Counted from the stretch's first letter, positions 43,220 through 53,281 are shown. The stretch is DNA of 64,000 nucleotides from JAKPAM01 sp047601745 (GCA_047601745.1 JASGIS010000001.1:5332001-5396000); one strand, 5' to 3'. Numbers and translations are program-made. The notes: a model not told the origin generated them from the letters alone.

Positions 43220-44702
43220 TGCGCGTGCGCGCCGGCGCCGGCGACTCGGCGCTCGCGACCATCGGCTCCTGCCAGCCGCCGCCCAGCGCCCGGTACAGCG
43301 TGACGCGGGCCTGCAGTTGCGCGAGCTGGGTCTGGATCACCGACTGCTGGACCGTGTACAGCGAGCGCTGCGCATCGAGCAGATCCAGATAGCTGGACGC
43401 CCCGCCGCGGTAGCGCAGATCGGCGAGCTTCAGACGCTGCGCTTCGGCTTCGGCCTGCGCCCGCAGCGCGCTGAGCTGGTCGCCGAGCGTCGCCGAACCG
43501 GCCAGCGCGTCCGAGACTTCCTTGAACGCGGACTGGATCGTCTTCTCGTATTCGGCGACCATGATGTCGCGCTGCACGCGGGCACTCTCGAGCGTCGCGC
43601 GATTGCGGCCGCCGTCGAAGATCGGCACGCTGAGCGCCGGACCGATGCTCCATTGCCGGCTGCTGCCCTCGAACAACTGGTTCAGCTCGCGGCTGCCGAA
43701 GCCGAAGCTGCCGGTCAGCGCGATGCGAGGGAAGAACGCGGCGCGCGCGGCGCCGATGTTGGCCTCAGCCGAGACCAGTTGCTGCTCCTGCGCGCGGATG
43801 TCGGGCCGGCGGACCAGCAGGTCCGACGGCAGGCCCGGCGGCACCTCGGCCAGCATCGTCTGCTCGCCCAGCGCCTGCGACGGCGGCAGGTCGGCCGGCA
43901 GTTCCTGCCCGAGCAGCAGCACCAGCGTGTTCTCGTCGAGCTGGCGCTGACGGCGCAGCGCGACCATCGACGCGCGCGCGGCCTCGACCAGCGTCTCGGC
44001 CTGGCGCAGATCGACCTCGGACGCGACGCCGTTGTCGAAGCGCAGCTTCGACAGCCGGAACGACTCGTCGCGCGTGGACAGCGTCTGCTCGGTCAGCCGC
44101 AGCAGTTCGTCGTCGGCCACGATCGCCAGGTAAGCGTTGGCCACCGATGCCACCAGGCTGATCTGCGCGGCCTTGCGGTTCTCCTCGGTCGCGAAGAACT
44201 GCGCGAGCGCCTGGTCCTTCAACGCGCGCACGCGGCCGAACAGGTCGAGCTCGTACGAGGTGATGCCGACCGACGCGCCCAGCGTGTTGTACAGCAGCGG
44301 CGCACCGGTCACCGACAGCGTCGACGGCGTGTACGAGCGCGTCGCCTGCGCACCGACGTTGACGGTCGGGAACAGGTCGGCCCGGCGGATCTGGAACGCC
44401 GCGCGCGCCTGCTCGACGTTCAGCACCGCGACGCGCAGGTCGCGGTTGTTGTCCAGTGCGATCTGGATCAGCCGGCGCAGCCGCTCGTCGCCGAAGAAGT
44501 CCTGCCACGCGACGTCGGCCGGCGCCGGCGCGTCGGCCTTCGTCGTGCCCGGCGCGCCTTGCGACGACGCGGGGTAAGCGGCCGGAATCGGCGCCGGCGG
44601 GCGCTCGTGCGCCGGGATGAAGGAGCAGCCGGTGGCCATCGTCGCGATGGCCAGCGCCACCGCCAGGCTCGCGCGGCGGCGTCGGAACGAACGATCAGTC
44701 AT
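43209..44702 (-). CDS. RND efflux outer-membrane factor (OprM/NodT family lipoprotein)
   Basis: 497 residues. A lipoprotein signal ends at ATMATGCSFIP, so Cys is the likely lipidated residue. Two outer-membrane efflux repeats follow: VLNVEQARAAFQIRRADLFP and IGAARAAFFPRIALTGSFGFG. SYELDLFGRVRALKDQAL is also typical. It forms the trimeric channel of the tripartite pump. Its start overlaps the end of the RND transporter gene by 8 bp, so the two are translationally coupled. Confidence 0.96.
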   Translation of the reverse strand: MTDRSFRRRRASLAVALAIATMATGCSFIPAHERPPAPIPAAYPASSQGAPGTTKADAPAPADVAWQDFFGDERLRRLIQIALDNNRDLRVAVLNVEQARAAFQIRRADLFPTVNVGAQATRSYTPSTLSVTGAPLLYNTLGASVGITSYELDLFGRVRALKDQALAQFFATEENRKAAQISLVASVANAYLAIVADDELLRLTEQTLSTRDESFRLSKLRFDNGVASEVDLRQAETLVEAARASMVALRRQRQLDENTLVLLLGQELPADLPPSQALGEQTMLAEVPPGLPSDLLVRRPDIRAQEQQLVSAEANIGAARAAFFPRIALTGSFGFGSRELNQLFEGSSRQWSIGPALSVPIFDGGRNRATLESARVQRDIMVAEYEKTIQSAFKEVSDALAGSATLGDQLSALRAQAEAEAQRLKLADLRYRGGASSYLDLLDAQRSLYTVQQSVIQTQLAQLQARVTLYRALGGGWQEPMVASAESPAPARTRISQ

Positions 44703-47700
44703 GGCTTGTCTCCGGCGCGGCGGGCGACGAGATGGTGCCGCCACCTCCGGTGCGCTCGCTTTCCGGCTTCTGCTTGGGTTTGAAGATGCGCGAGACGAAC
44801 ACGAAGAACACCGGCACGAAGATCACCGCCAGGATCATCGCCGAGATCATCCCGCCGACCACGCCGGTGCCGATCGCGTTCTGGCTGGCCGAGCTGGCGC
44901 CGGTGGCCAGCATCAGCGGCAGCACGCCGAGGATGAACGCCATCGACGTCATGATGATCGGCCGGAACCGCAGGTGGCAGGCTTCGAGCGTCGCTTCGAG
45001 CAGCCCCTTGCCTTCTTGGTGCAGGTCCTTCGCGAACTCGATGATCAGGATCGCGTTCTTGGCCGACAGGCCGATGATCGCGATCAGGCCGACCTTGAAG
45101 TAGACGTCGTTCGGCAGTCCGCGCAGGTCGGCGCCGACCAGCGAGCCGAGCACGCCCAGCGGCACGACCAGCATGACCGCGATCGGAATCGACCAGCTCT
45201 CGTACAGCGCGGCCAGCGCCAGGAACACCGCCAGCAGCGACAGGCCCAGCAGCACGAACACCTGGCTGCCCGACGCGAGCTTCTCTTCGCGCGACTGGCC
45301 GGTCCACTCGTAGCCGAATCCGGCCGGCAGTTGCGCGGCCAGCCGCTCCATCTCTTCCATCGCCGCGCCGCTGGACACGCCCGGCGCCGGTTCGCCGGCG
45401 ATGCGCACCGCCGGATAGCCGTTGTAGCGGACCGACTGCACCGGCCCCTTGGTCCACTCGGTCGTGCTGAACGCGCTGACCGGCACCATCTTGCCGGACG
45501 AGCTCATCACGTTGATCTTCAGCAGATCCTCCGGATCCATCCGCCGCGGCGAGTCGGCCTGGACCACGACCCGCTGCATCCGGCCGGCGTTCGGGAAGTC
45601 GTTGATGTACGACGAGCCCATCGACGTCGACAGCGCGGTGCTGATCGACGCGAAGTCGACGCCGAGCGCGTTGGCCTTGTCGCGGTCGATGTTCAGCCGC
45701 AGTTGCGGCGCATCGTCGAGACCGTCGAAGCGCACCGAGGTCAGCAGCTTGCTCTGCCGGGCCAGGCCCAGAAGCTGCTCGCGCGCTGCGAGCAGCTTCG
45801 CGTCGCCCTGCGCGGCCCGATCCTGCAGCCGGAACACGAAGCCGGTACCGGTCCCCAGCTCGGGGATCGGCGGCGGGCTCAGCGGATAGATGAACGCGTC
45901 GCGGATCCGCATGAACGTGCCGAACGCGCGCTGCGCGAACCCCTGGGCGCTCTGCCCGGGCCCCGTGCGCTCGTCCCAGTCCTTGAGCACCGTGAACGCC
46001 AGGCCGGCGTTCTGCCCCTGGCCCGAGAAGCTGAAACCGAGCACCGCGACCATCTTCGCGACTTCGGGCTGCTTCAGGTAGAACTGCTCGATCTGCTTGA
46101 CGACCGCCTCGGTCCGGTTGACCGTGGCCCCCGGCGGCAACTGGATGTTGGTGATCAGGTAGCCCTGGTCTTCGTTCGGCAGGAACGAGGTCGGCATCCG
46201 CATGAACAGGAAGCCGACGACGCCGACGATGACCAGATAGATCAGCATCATGCGGCCGCTGCGGCGGATGAACTTCGAGACCGTGCTTTCGTAACCGCGG
46301 TTGACCCGCTTGAACGAGCGGTTGAACCAGCCGAAGAAGCCTTTCTTCTCGATGTGCGAGCCCTTGGCGATCGGCTTGAGCAGCGTCGCGCACAGCGCCG
46401 GCGTCAGGCTCAGCGCGAGGAAGGCCGAGAACGCCAGCGACGCGACCATCGTCACCGAGAACTGCCGGTAGATGTTGCCGACCGAGCCGCCGAAGAACGC
46501 CAGCGGAATGAACACCGCGATCAGCACGACGGTCACGCCGACGATCGCCGCCGAGATCTGCCGCATCCCCTTGCGCGCCGCCTCCTTGGGCGCGAGCCCC
46601 TCCTCGGCCATCAGGCGCTCGACGTTCTCGACGACCAGGATCGCGTCGTCGACCAGGATGCCGATCGCCAGCACCATCGCGAACATCGTCAGCACGTTGA
46701 TCGAGTAGCCGAGCGCGGCCAGCACCGCGAACGTGCCCAGCAGCGCGACCGGCACGACGATCGTCGGGATCAGCGTGTAGCGCAGGTTCTGCAGGAACAG
46801 CAGCATCACCAGGAACACCAGCACGACCGCTTCGAACAGCGTGTGCACGACCTTCTCGATCGACAGCTCGACGAAGGTCGACGTGTCGTACGGCACTTCG
46901 TACTTGACGCCTTCGGGGAAGAACTTCGACAGCTCGGCCATCTTCGCGTGCACGGCCTTGGCGGTCGCCAGCGCGTTGCCGGTCGGCGACAACTGCACGC
47001 CGATCCCGGTCGACGGCTGCCCGTTGAAGCGCGCCGAGGTCTGATACTGCTGCGCGCCCAGTTCGATCCGCGCGACGTCGCGCAGGCGCACCGTCGAACC
47101 GTCGGTGTTCGCGCGCAACACGATGTTGCCGAACGCCTCGGGCGTCGTCAGTTGCCCGGAGACCAGCACGGTCGCCGTGATCTCCTGCGTGCTCAGGTTC
47201 GGCAGGTCGCCGACGGCGCCGCCGGACACGACCACGTTCTGCGCGCGCACCGCCGCGTTGACCTGGTCGGTCGTCAGGTTGTAGCCGACCAGCTTGTTCG
47301 GGTCGATCCACACCCGCATCGCCCGCTCGGTACCGAAAAGCTGCGCCTGGCCGACACCGGGGATCCGCTGGATCTCGGGCAGCACGGTACGCGACGCGTA
47401 GTCGCCCAGCGTCACCGGGTTGTACTGTCCGCTGTCGGAATACAGGATCGTGAACAGCAGGAAGTTGGCCCGGCTCTTGTCGACCCGCACGCCCTGCTGC
47501 GTGACGGCGGCCGGCAGCCGCGGCGTCGCGCGGCTCAGGCGGTTCTGCACGTCGACCTGCGCCAGATCCGGATTGGTCCCGGCCGCGAACGTGACGGTGA
47601 TCGTCGCCTGGCCCGTCGACTGCGAGACGGACTCGACGTAGATCATCCCCTGCGCGCCGTTCATCTCCTGCTCGATCAGGCTGACGACCGACTCTTCGAG

Positions 47701-47868
47701 CGTCTTGGCCGACGCCCCCGGGTAGGTGGCGGTGATGACGATCGCCGGCGGAGCGACGGTCGGATACTGCGAGATCGGCAACTGCGTGATCGCCGCCCCA
47801 CCGATGACGGAGATGAACAGTGCGATCACCCAGGCGAAGATCGGGCGATCAATGAAGAATTGAGCCAC
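44695..47868 (-). CDS. acrB: RND multidrug efflux transporter, HAE1 family
   Basis: 1057 residues, the usual AcrB/MexB size. It starts GTG, with AGGAG seven bases upstream, reading AQFFIDRPIFAWVIALF. Twelve helices and two large periplasmic loops are present. The proton-relay aspartates are in TM4 (GILVDDAILVVENVERLMAEE). PLGVLGSLVGADLRGLPNDV and LEACHLRFRPIIMTSMAFILG are in the second half. It exports hydrophobic or amphiphilic compounds in a complex with the adjacent membrane-fusion and outer-membrane proteins. Confidence 0.97.
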   Translation of the reverse strand: MAQFFIDRPIFAWVIALFISVIGGAAITQLPISQYPTVAPPAIVITATYPGASAKTLEESVVSLIEQEMNGAQGMIYVESVSQSTGQATITVTFAAGTNPDLAQVDVQNRLSRATPRLPAAVTQQGVRVDKSRANFLLFTILYSDSGQYNPVTLGDYASRTVLPEIQRIPGVGQAQLFGTERAMRVWIDPNKLVGYNLTTDQVNAAVRAQNVVVSGGAVGDLPNLSTQEITATVLVSGQLTTPEAFGNIVLRANTDGSTVRLRDVARIELGAQQYQTSARFNGQPSTGIGVQLSPTGNALATAKAVHAKMAELSKFFPEGVKYEVPYDTSTFVELSIEKVVHTLFEAVVLVFLVMLLFLQNLRYTLIPTIVVPVALLGTFAVLAALGYSINVLTMFAMVLAIGILVDDAILVVENVERLMAEEGLAPKEAARKGMRQISAAIVGVTVVLIAVFIPLAFFGGSVGNIYRQFSVTMVASLAFSAFLALSLTPALCATLLKPIAKGSHIEKKGFFGWFNRSFKRVNRGYESTVSKFIRRSGRMMLIYLVIVGVVGFLFMRMPTSFLPNEDQGYLITNIQLPPGATVNRTEAVVKQIEQFYLKQPEVAKMVAVLGFSFSGQGQNAGLAFTVLKDWDERTGPGQSAQGFAQRAFGTFMRIRDAFIYPLSPPPIPELGTGTGFVFRLQDRAAQGDAKLLAAREQLLGLARQSKLLTSVRFDGLDDAPQLRLNIDRDKANALGVDFASISTALSTSMGSSYINDFPNAGRMQRVVVQADSPRRMDPEDLLKINVMSSSGKMVPVSAFSTTEWTKGPVQSVRYNGYPAVRIAGEPAPGVSSGAAMEEMERLAAQLPAGFGYEWTGQSREEKLASGSQVFVLLGLSLLAVFLALAALYESWSIPIAVMLVVPLGVLGSLVGADLRGLPNDVYFKVGLIAIIGLSAKNAILIIEFAKDLHQEGKGLLEATLEACHLRFRPIIMTSMAFILGVLPLMLATGASSASQNAIGTGVVGGMISAMILAVIFVPVFFVFVSRIFKPKQKPESERTGGGGTISSPAAPETSHD

Positions 47869-47881
47869 GCGCGCTCCTTGC

Positions 47882-49189
47882 TTACTGTTTGTTCGCCGAC
47901 GGGCCGCCCTTGGCCGGGCCGGCGGCATCCTGGCCGGTCCGGGCCGCGTCGGCGCCGGGCTTGCCGGGCTCGGCCGCCTTGCCGGTCTCGCCGGGTTGGC
48001 GCGCGGCCGCGGGCGCGGTCGGACTGATCGACGACTGCCAGGCCACCGGCTTGACCGGCGCACCGGGCACCATCATTTTCTGGAAGCCGTCGACGATCAC
48101 CTTCTCGCCGCCCTTGAGCCCTTCGGTGACGATCCAGCGGCTGCCGATCTGCTGCCCGGTCTTGATCTGCACGTTGCTGACCTTGCCCTGGTCGTCGACG
48201 ACCATGACCGACGAACCGACGATGCTGCGCTGGACCGCCTGCTGCGGAACCAGCAGCGCACCGACCGACTGCGCCTGCTCGATCCGCACGCGCACGTACA
48301 TGCCGGGCAGCAGCAGTCCTTCGGGATTCGGCAGCTCGGCGCGCAGCGTGATCTGGTTCGACGTCGGATCGACGCTGATGCCGGCCATGATCAGCTTGCC
48401 CGGCTTGTCGTACGGCGTGCCGTCGTCGAGCAGCACCTGGACCTCGGCGGCCGAACCGCCGTCGACCTTCTTGAGCTTGCCGCTGTCGAACTGCTGGCGC
48501 AGCCGCAGCAGCTCGGTCGACGACTGCGTGAAGTTGACGTACAGCGGATCGATCTGCTGGACCACGGCCAGCGGCGTCGCCTCGCCCTGGCCGACCAGCG
48601 CGCCCTCGGTGACCAGCGACTGGCCGATCCTTCCCGAAATCGGCGACACCACCGACGTGTAGCCGAGATTGATCCGCGCCGTCTGGATCGCCGCGCGGGC
48701 GGCCGCCACGTCGGCCTCGCCCTGCTTCTGCGAGGCGACGGCGTTGTCGTAGTCCTGCTTGCTGACGGCGTTGGCCTCGACCAGCGGCTTGTAGCGCTCG
48801 GCCTGCGCGCGGGCCTGCGTCAGGTTGGCTTCGGAACGCGCGAGCGTCGCCGTCGCACTCTCGAGCGTCGCGCGATACGGCGCGGCGTCGATCTGATAGA
48901 GCTGCTGGCCCGCCTTGACGTTGGAGCCCTCGACGAACAGCCGCTTCTCGACGATCCCCGCCGCCCGCGCGCGCACCTCGGCGACCCGCCAGGCGTCGAG
49001 CCGGCCCGGCAGATCGGTGCTCAGCGTGACGGTCTCGGGTTCGACGATGACCACGCCGACCTCGGGCGGGGGCATGCCGCCGCCGGGCGCGCCCCCCTGC
49101 TGCGCCGCTTTGTCGCCGCCTCCGCAGGCGGCGAGCAGCACGGCGGTCATCGATGCCAGGCCCAGGGCACGCAATCGGAACATGTTCAT
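47882..49189 (-). CDS. acrA: RND efflux periplasmic adaptor (membrane-fusion protein)
   Basis: 435 residues. A lipoprotein signal (AVLLAACGGG) precedes the barrel-sandwich and hairpin: ARAAGIVEKRLFVEGSNVKAGQ, ATLARSEANLTQARAQAERYK and SPISGRIGQSLVTEGALVG. It ends in an Ala/Pro/Gly-rich disordered tail (about 50 residues) that is longer than in E. coli AcrA. It links the pump and the outer-membrane channel in the periplasm. It is the first gene of the efflux operon and is divergent from the tetR gene. Confidence 0.96.
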   Translation of the reverse strand: MNMFRLRALGLASMTAVLLAACGGGDKAAQQGGAPGGGMPPPEVGVVIVEPETVTLSTDLPGRLDAWRVAEVRARAAGIVEKRLFVEGSNVKAGQQLYQIDAAPYRATLESATATLARSEANLTQARAQAERYKPLVEANAVSKQDYDNAVASQKQGEADVAAARAAIQTARINLGYTSVVSPISGRIGQSLVTEGALVGQGEATPLAVVQQIDPLYVNFTQSSTELLRLRQQFDSGKLKKVDGGSAAEVQVLLDDGTPYDKPGKLIMAGISVDPTSNQITLRAELPNPEGLLLPGMYVRVRIEQAQSVGALLVPQQAVQRSIVGSSVMVVDDQGKVSNVQIKTGQQIGSRWIVTEGLKGGEKVIVDGFQKMMVPGAPVKPVAWQSSISPTAPAAARQPGETGKAAEPGKPGADAARTGQDAAGPAKGGPSANKQ

Positions 49190-49388
49190 TCGAAGCCTTC
49201 GGAAGAGATGGGTCACGCCCTGTCGGCGCGCGCAGACAACATGTCCTGCCGGAAGCACGGCCATTCGGCGATGGCCGTCTTGAGCAGGGTCAAAAAACGG
49301 ATCGAAAAGCGAGGATCGCAAAACTGCGTACTATGCCAGAGCCTCGGGACGCGCGCGGCACGGCCCTCGTGCAGGCAAAGCGGGTGAC

Positions 49389-49430
49389 ATTATTGTCAAA
49401 ATTGACACCTTCGTCAATTCCACGTAGGCT
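49389..49430. promoter_or_regulatory. Divergent promoters and TetR operator of the efflux operon
   Basis: Minus strand (acrA): TTGACG (49412-49417), a 17-bp spacer, then AATAAT (49389-49394). Plus strand (tetR): TTGACA (49402-49407), a 17-bp spacer, then TAGGCT (49425-49430). The perfect palindrome TGTCAA-AA-TTGACA (49394-49407) lies inside the acrA spacer and covers the tetR -35. A second TTGAC-N6-GTCAA spans 49402-49417. The layout fits repression of both genes by the TetR protein. Confidence 0.75.
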
Positions 49431-49500
49431 GCCGTGGATATTCTCGCCACATCCGCCGACGGCCGGGCGACGATCACCAGCCGTTTCCGTTCGTGCCACG

Positions 49501-50184
49501 ATGAAACTTCCTCCCGTGCCCTGCATCCACGCCGGCCTGCCCGCCAAGCGGACGCGCACGCGCGCGGCCCTGGTCGATGCCGCGCTCGAGTTGATCGCCG
49601 ACCAGGAGCCCGAGACGATCAGCATCGACATGCTGGTGCGGCACGCCGGGATGGCGCGGGGGACGTTCTATAACTACTTCCCGAGCTGGCAGGACCTGCT
49701 GGTCGCCGTCGCCGAGAAGCTGCACGCCGATTTCGCCGAACGCGTCGAATCGCGCTTCGGCCCCGACGACTCGGATACCGTCGTGCTGGCCTGCATGGCG
49801 CGCTGGACGATCCAGTTGTGCATCGACGATCGCCAGCTCGCGTGGGCGTGGGTCCGCATGGGTCCGCGGCTGCACGACCTGCTGTTCGAGCGGCAGGCCG
49901 CGCAATCCCGCCCGAAACAGGCGATCCGCAACCTGTGCGACGGACGCGCGACCGACCTGGGCGCGTTCTGCCTGATCGGCGGCACGATCTTCACGACCGC
50001 GCGCCAGTTATTGAACGGCAACCTGTCGATCGCCGAGGCCGAGGACGTGCTGGCGCTGGTGCTGCGCGGCATCGGCGCGCCGCCCGCGCAGATCCGTCCG
50101 GCGCTGGATCGCGCCCGGGAGTTCGTGCACGCGCAGGCAGGTCCGGTCGCGGAGCCACCGCCGCCACCGTCGGGCGACGCCTGA
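49501..50184 (+). CDS. TetR-family transcriptional regulator of the efflux operon
   Basis: 227 residues. The N-terminal HTH (residues ~15-60) has TRAALVDAALELIADQ, ISIDMLVRHAGMARGTFYNYFPSWQDLL, typical of TetR repressors. The C-terminal ligand domain is ordinary up to a Pro-rich tail (VAEPPPPPSGDA). It is transcribed divergently from acrA with a 311-bp gap that holds a palindromic operator, so it is inferred to repress the pump and itself. Confidence 0.94.
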   Translation: MKLPPVPCIHAGLPAKRTRTRAALVDAALELIADQEPETISIDMLVRHAGMARGTFYNYFPSWQDLLVAVAEKLHADFAERVESRFGPDDSDTVVLACMARWTIQLCIDDRQLAWAWVRMGPRLHDLLFERQAAQSRPKQAIRNLCDGRATDLGAFCLIGGTIFTTARQLLNGNLSIAEAEDVLALVLRGIGAPPAQIRPALDRAREFVHAQAGPVAEPPPPPSGDA

Positions 50185-50227
50185 CGACGGCATCCGGCGA
50201 CGCGCCGGGCGGGCCCCGCCGCCGGTG

Positions 50228-50764
50228 TCAGGCCTTCTTGCCGGCCTTGTAACGGGCGACGCCCTCGATGAGTTCGCGCGCCGCCTCTTCGGGGCCGTCC
50301 CAGCCCTTGACCTTGACCCACTTGCCCGAATCCAGATCCTTGTAGTGTTCGAAGAAGTGCTGGATCGTGTTCAGGCGCGCCGGGTTGATGTCGTCGACCT
50401 TGCGCCAGTGCTTGTAGATCGGCAGGATCTTGTCGGTCGGCACGGCCAGCAGCTTGGCATCGCCGCCCGCTTCGTCTTCCATCTGCAGCACGCCCAGCGG
50501 ACGGCAGCGGATGACGGCCCCCGTGGTCACCGGAAACGGCGTGATCACGAGCACGTCGAGCGGATCGCCGTCGTTGCCCAGCGTTTGCGGCACGTAGCCG
50601 TAATTGCACGGGTAGTGCATCGCCGTCATCATGAAACGGTCGACATGCAGCACGCCGTCGTCGTCGACCTCGTACTTGATCGGGTCGGCATTCATCGGAA
50701 TCTCGATGACGACGTTGAAATCCTCGGGAAGGTTATCGCCCGGTTCGATCAGCGCAAGGCTCAT
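50228..50764 (-). CDS. ppa: Inorganic pyrophosphatase (family I)
   Basis: 178 residues, normal for family I. It has NVVIEIPMNADPIKYEVDDDG, then MHYPCNYGYVPQTLGNDGDPLDVLV with the metal-binding Asp cluster, and DKILPIYKHWRKVDDI. It hydrolyses PPi to two phosphates in the cytoplasm. The ATG at 50764 marks the start of homology. The 227 bp between this gene and the aldehyde dehydrogenase hold no gene. Confidence 0.98.
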   Translation of the reverse strand: MSLALIEPGDNLPEDFNVVIEIPMNADPIKYEVDDDGVLHVDRFMMTAMHYPCNYGYVPQTLGNDGDPLDVLVITPFPVTTGAVIRCRPLGVLQMEDEAGGDAKLLAVPTDKILPIYKHWRKVDDINPARLNTIQHFFEHYKDLDSGKWVKVKGWDGPEEAARELIEGVARYKAGKKA

Positions 50765-50991
50765 AGCGGTCTCTGGTTTGGTGGTGGGGCGGTCCGCGCG
50801 AGTTCGATGCCCGCTGCCCGCGCGACGCGCTGGCGAATTATAAACGACGGCACCTGGCGACGAGCCGTCGGCAGCCGGCAGAGATCGGCGCCCGCTGCGG
50901 ACCGGCGAAAAAGTCCGCAAATCCCGGCCGCCACTGGCGCTCGGCTCCCAATGACGATAATGTCGGCGCGATCCCTTTTCCGAATCCCGCC

Positions 50992-52470
50992 ATGTCCGCC
51001 CTGCCCGTTCCCACCGACGCCGCGCCCGTTCCCGTCGTCGCCCGGATGTTCATCGACAACGAAGCCGTGCCGGCGCAGACCGGACAGGCGCTGCCGGTCG
51101 TCGATCCGTCCACCGGCGCGGTGTTCGGCGAGCTGGCCCGCGGACAGCGCGACGACATCGACCGCGCGGTGCGATCGGCGCGGCGCGCGTTCGAAGGACC
51201 GTGGGGCCGGACGGACGCCGCGCAGCGCGGCCGCCTGCTGCTGCGGCTCGCGCAACTGGTCGAACGGGAGCGCGAACCGCTGGCGCAGATCGAATCGCGC
51301 GACACCGGCAAGCCGCTGCGCCAGGCGCGCGCCGACGCCGCCGCGCTGGCCCGCTACTTCGAGTTCTACGGCGGCGCGGCCGACAAGCTGCACGGGCAGA
51401 CGCTTCCGTACCAGGACGGTTACACGGTGCTGACGCTGCGCGAGCCGCACGGCGTGACCGGACACATCGTGCCGTGGAACTACCCGATGCAGATCTTCGG
51501 CCGCTCGGTCGGCGCGTCGCTGGCCGCCGGCAACGCCTGCGTCGTCAAACCCGCCGAGGACGCCTGCCTGTCGCTGCTGCGCGTGGCCGAGCTGGCCGCC
51601 GAAGCGGGCCTGCCGCCCGGCACGCTGAACATCGTCACCGGCCTGGGCGCCGAAGCCGGCCAGGCGCTGGCCGAACATCCGGGCGTCGACCACCTGTCGT
51701 TCACCGGCTCGACCGACACCGGCCGGCGGGTCGCCCAGGCGGCGGCCACGCATTTCTGTCCGGTGACGCTCGAACTGGGCGGCAAGTCGCCGCAACTGGT
51801 GTTCGCCGACGCCGACCTGCAGGCGGCGATGCCGGTGCTCGTCAACGCGATCATCCAGAACGCCGGCCAGACCTGCTCGGCCGGCAGCCGGATCCTCGTC
51901 GAACGCGGGATCTACGACGCGACGCTCGCGCAACTGGCCGAGCGCTTCGCGGCGCTGCGCGCCGGCCCGGCCAGCGCCGACCTCGACCTGGGACCGCTGG
52001 TGACGCGCAAGCAGCAGCAGCGCGTCTGGGACTTCCTGTCCGACGCGCAGGCCAGCAACCTGCGCTTCGCGGCCCAGGGCCAGATCGTCGAGCACGCGCC
52101 CGGCGACGGCTTCTACCAGGCGCCGGTGCTGCTGGCCGACGTGCCGATCGAACACCGGCTGTCGCAGCACGAGATCTTCGGTCCGGTGCTGATCGTCACG
52201 CCGTTCGACGACGAAGCGCAGGCGCTGGCCTTCGCCAACGGCACCGACTACGGCCTGGTCGCGGGCGTCTGGACGCAGGACGGCGCGCGGCAGATGCGCA
52301 TCGCGCGGCGCCTGCAGTCGGGCCAGGTATTCATCAACAACTATGGCGCGGGCGGCGGCGTCGAGCTGCCGTTCGGCGGCGTCAAGCACAGCGGCTACGG
52401 GCGCGAGAAGGGCTTCGAGGCGCTGTACGCGTTCACGACGCTCAAGACCGTCGCGATCCGCCACGGCTGA
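50992..52470 (+). CDS. NAD(P)-dependent aldehyde dehydrogenase
   Basis: 492 residues, full-length ALDH. It has ARMFIDNEAVPAQTGQAL, the cofactor region HIVPWNYPMQIFGRSVG, FTGSTDTGRRVA, the catalytic Glu in LELGGKSPQLVFAD, the catalytic Cys in NAGQTCSAGSRILVERGIYD, and FGPVLIVTPFDDEAQAL. It oxidises an aldehyde to the acid in the cytoplasm. The specific substrate is not clear. It is followed after 55 bp by an SDR gene, and the pair may form an alcohol/aldehyde module. Confidence 0.96.
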   Translation: MSALPVPTDAAPVPVVARMFIDNEAVPAQTGQALPVVDPSTGAVFGELARGQRDDIDRAVRSARRAFEGPWGRTDAAQRGRLLLRLAQLVEREREPLAQIESRDTGKPLRQARADAAALARYFEFYGGAADKLHGQTLPYQDGYTVLTLREPHGVTGHIVPWNYPMQIFGRSVGASLAAGNACVVKPAEDACLSLLRVAELAAEAGLPPGTLNIVTGLGAEAGQALAEHPGVDHLSFTGSTDTGRRVAQAAATHFCPVTLELGGKSPQLVFADADLQAAMPVLVNAIIQNAGQTCSAGSRILVERGIYDATLAQLAERFAALRAGPASADLDLGPLVTRKQQQRVWDFLSDAQASNLRFAAQGQIVEHAPGDGFYQAPVLLADVPIEHRLSQHEIFGPVLIVTPFDDEAQALAFANGTDYGLVAGVWTQDGARQMRIARRLQSGQVFINNYGAGGGVELPFGGVKHSGYGREKGFEALYAFTTLKTVAIRHG

Positions 52471-52525
52471 CGATCGGCCGCCGGGCACCGGACCGGTGCC
52501 CGCGCCCCTTCGACGGAGACCAATG

Positions 52526-53281
52526 ATGCGACTCGAGAACAAGGTAGCGCTGATCACCGGCGCGGGTTCGGGCTTCGGGGCCGGTATCGCCGAACGCTTC
52601 GCCCGCGAAGGCGCGCGCGTGATCGTCAACGACGTCGACGCGGACGCCGGCCAGGCCGTCGCCCGGTCGATCGGCGACGCCGGCGGCCAGGCACGATTCG
52701 TCAAGGCCGATGTGTCGTCGGGCAGCGACTACGAGGCGCTGGTCCGGACCGGCATCGCCGCTTACGGCGGGCTCGACATCGTCGTCAACAACGCCGGCGT
52801 CTCGCATCGCAACCAATGGCTGCTCGACGTCGACGAAACCGAGTTCGACCGCGTCTACGCGATCAATGTCAAGAGCCTGTACTGGTCGGCGCGGCACGTG
52901 GTCCCGCATTTCATGCAGCGCGGCGGCGGCTGCTTCATCAACATCGCGTCGACGGCCGGCGTGCGCCCGCGCCCCGGACTGACCTGGTACAACAGCAGCA
53001 AGGGGGCGATGATCACCGCGTCGCGCTCGATGGCCGTCGAGCTGGCGCCGCACAAGATCCGCGTGAACGTCATCAATCCGGTGGCCGGCGACACGCCGCT
53101 GCTCGCCACGTTCATGGGAGAGGACACGCCCGAGGTCCGCGCGCGCTTCCTGTCGACGATCCCGCTGGGCCGGTTCTCGACGCCGGCCGACATCGCCGGC
53201 GCTGCGCTGTTCCTGGCCTCGGACGACGCGGCGTTCGTCACCGGCGCCTGCCTCGAGGTCGACGGCGGCCGCTGCGTCTGA
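52526..53281 (+). CDS. Short-chain dehydrogenase/reductase (SDR)
   Basis: 251 residues, classical SDR. The glycine-rich NAD(P) motif is ALITGAGSGFGAGIAERF. The NNAG motif is in IVVNNAGVSHRNQW, catalytic Ser in NIASTAGVRPRPG, and YxxxK in WYNSSKGAMITAS. Asp in IVNDVDAD after beta-2 suggests NAD preference. GGAG lies seven bases before this ATG. A second ATG three bases earlier is also possible. It lies downstream of the aldehyde dehydrogenase. The substrate is unknown. Confidence 0.95.
   Translation: MRLENKVALITGAGSGFGAGIAERFAREGARVIVNDVDADAGQAVARSIGDAGGQARFVKADVSSGSDYEALVRTGIAAYGGLDIVVNNAGVSHRNQWLLDVDETEFDRVYAINVKSLYWSARHVVPHFMQRGGGCFINIASTAGVRPRPGLTWYNSSKGAMITASRSMAVELAPHKIRVNVINPVAGDTPLLATFMGEDTPEVRARFLSTIPLGRFSTPADIAGAALFLASDDAAFVTGACLEVDGGRCV

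Noticed and set aside
44617..48027. 1136-codon plus-strand frame opposite the RND transporter
   Set aside because: Composition of a shadow frame (His/Arg/Asp/Gln-rich), fully antisense to acrB.
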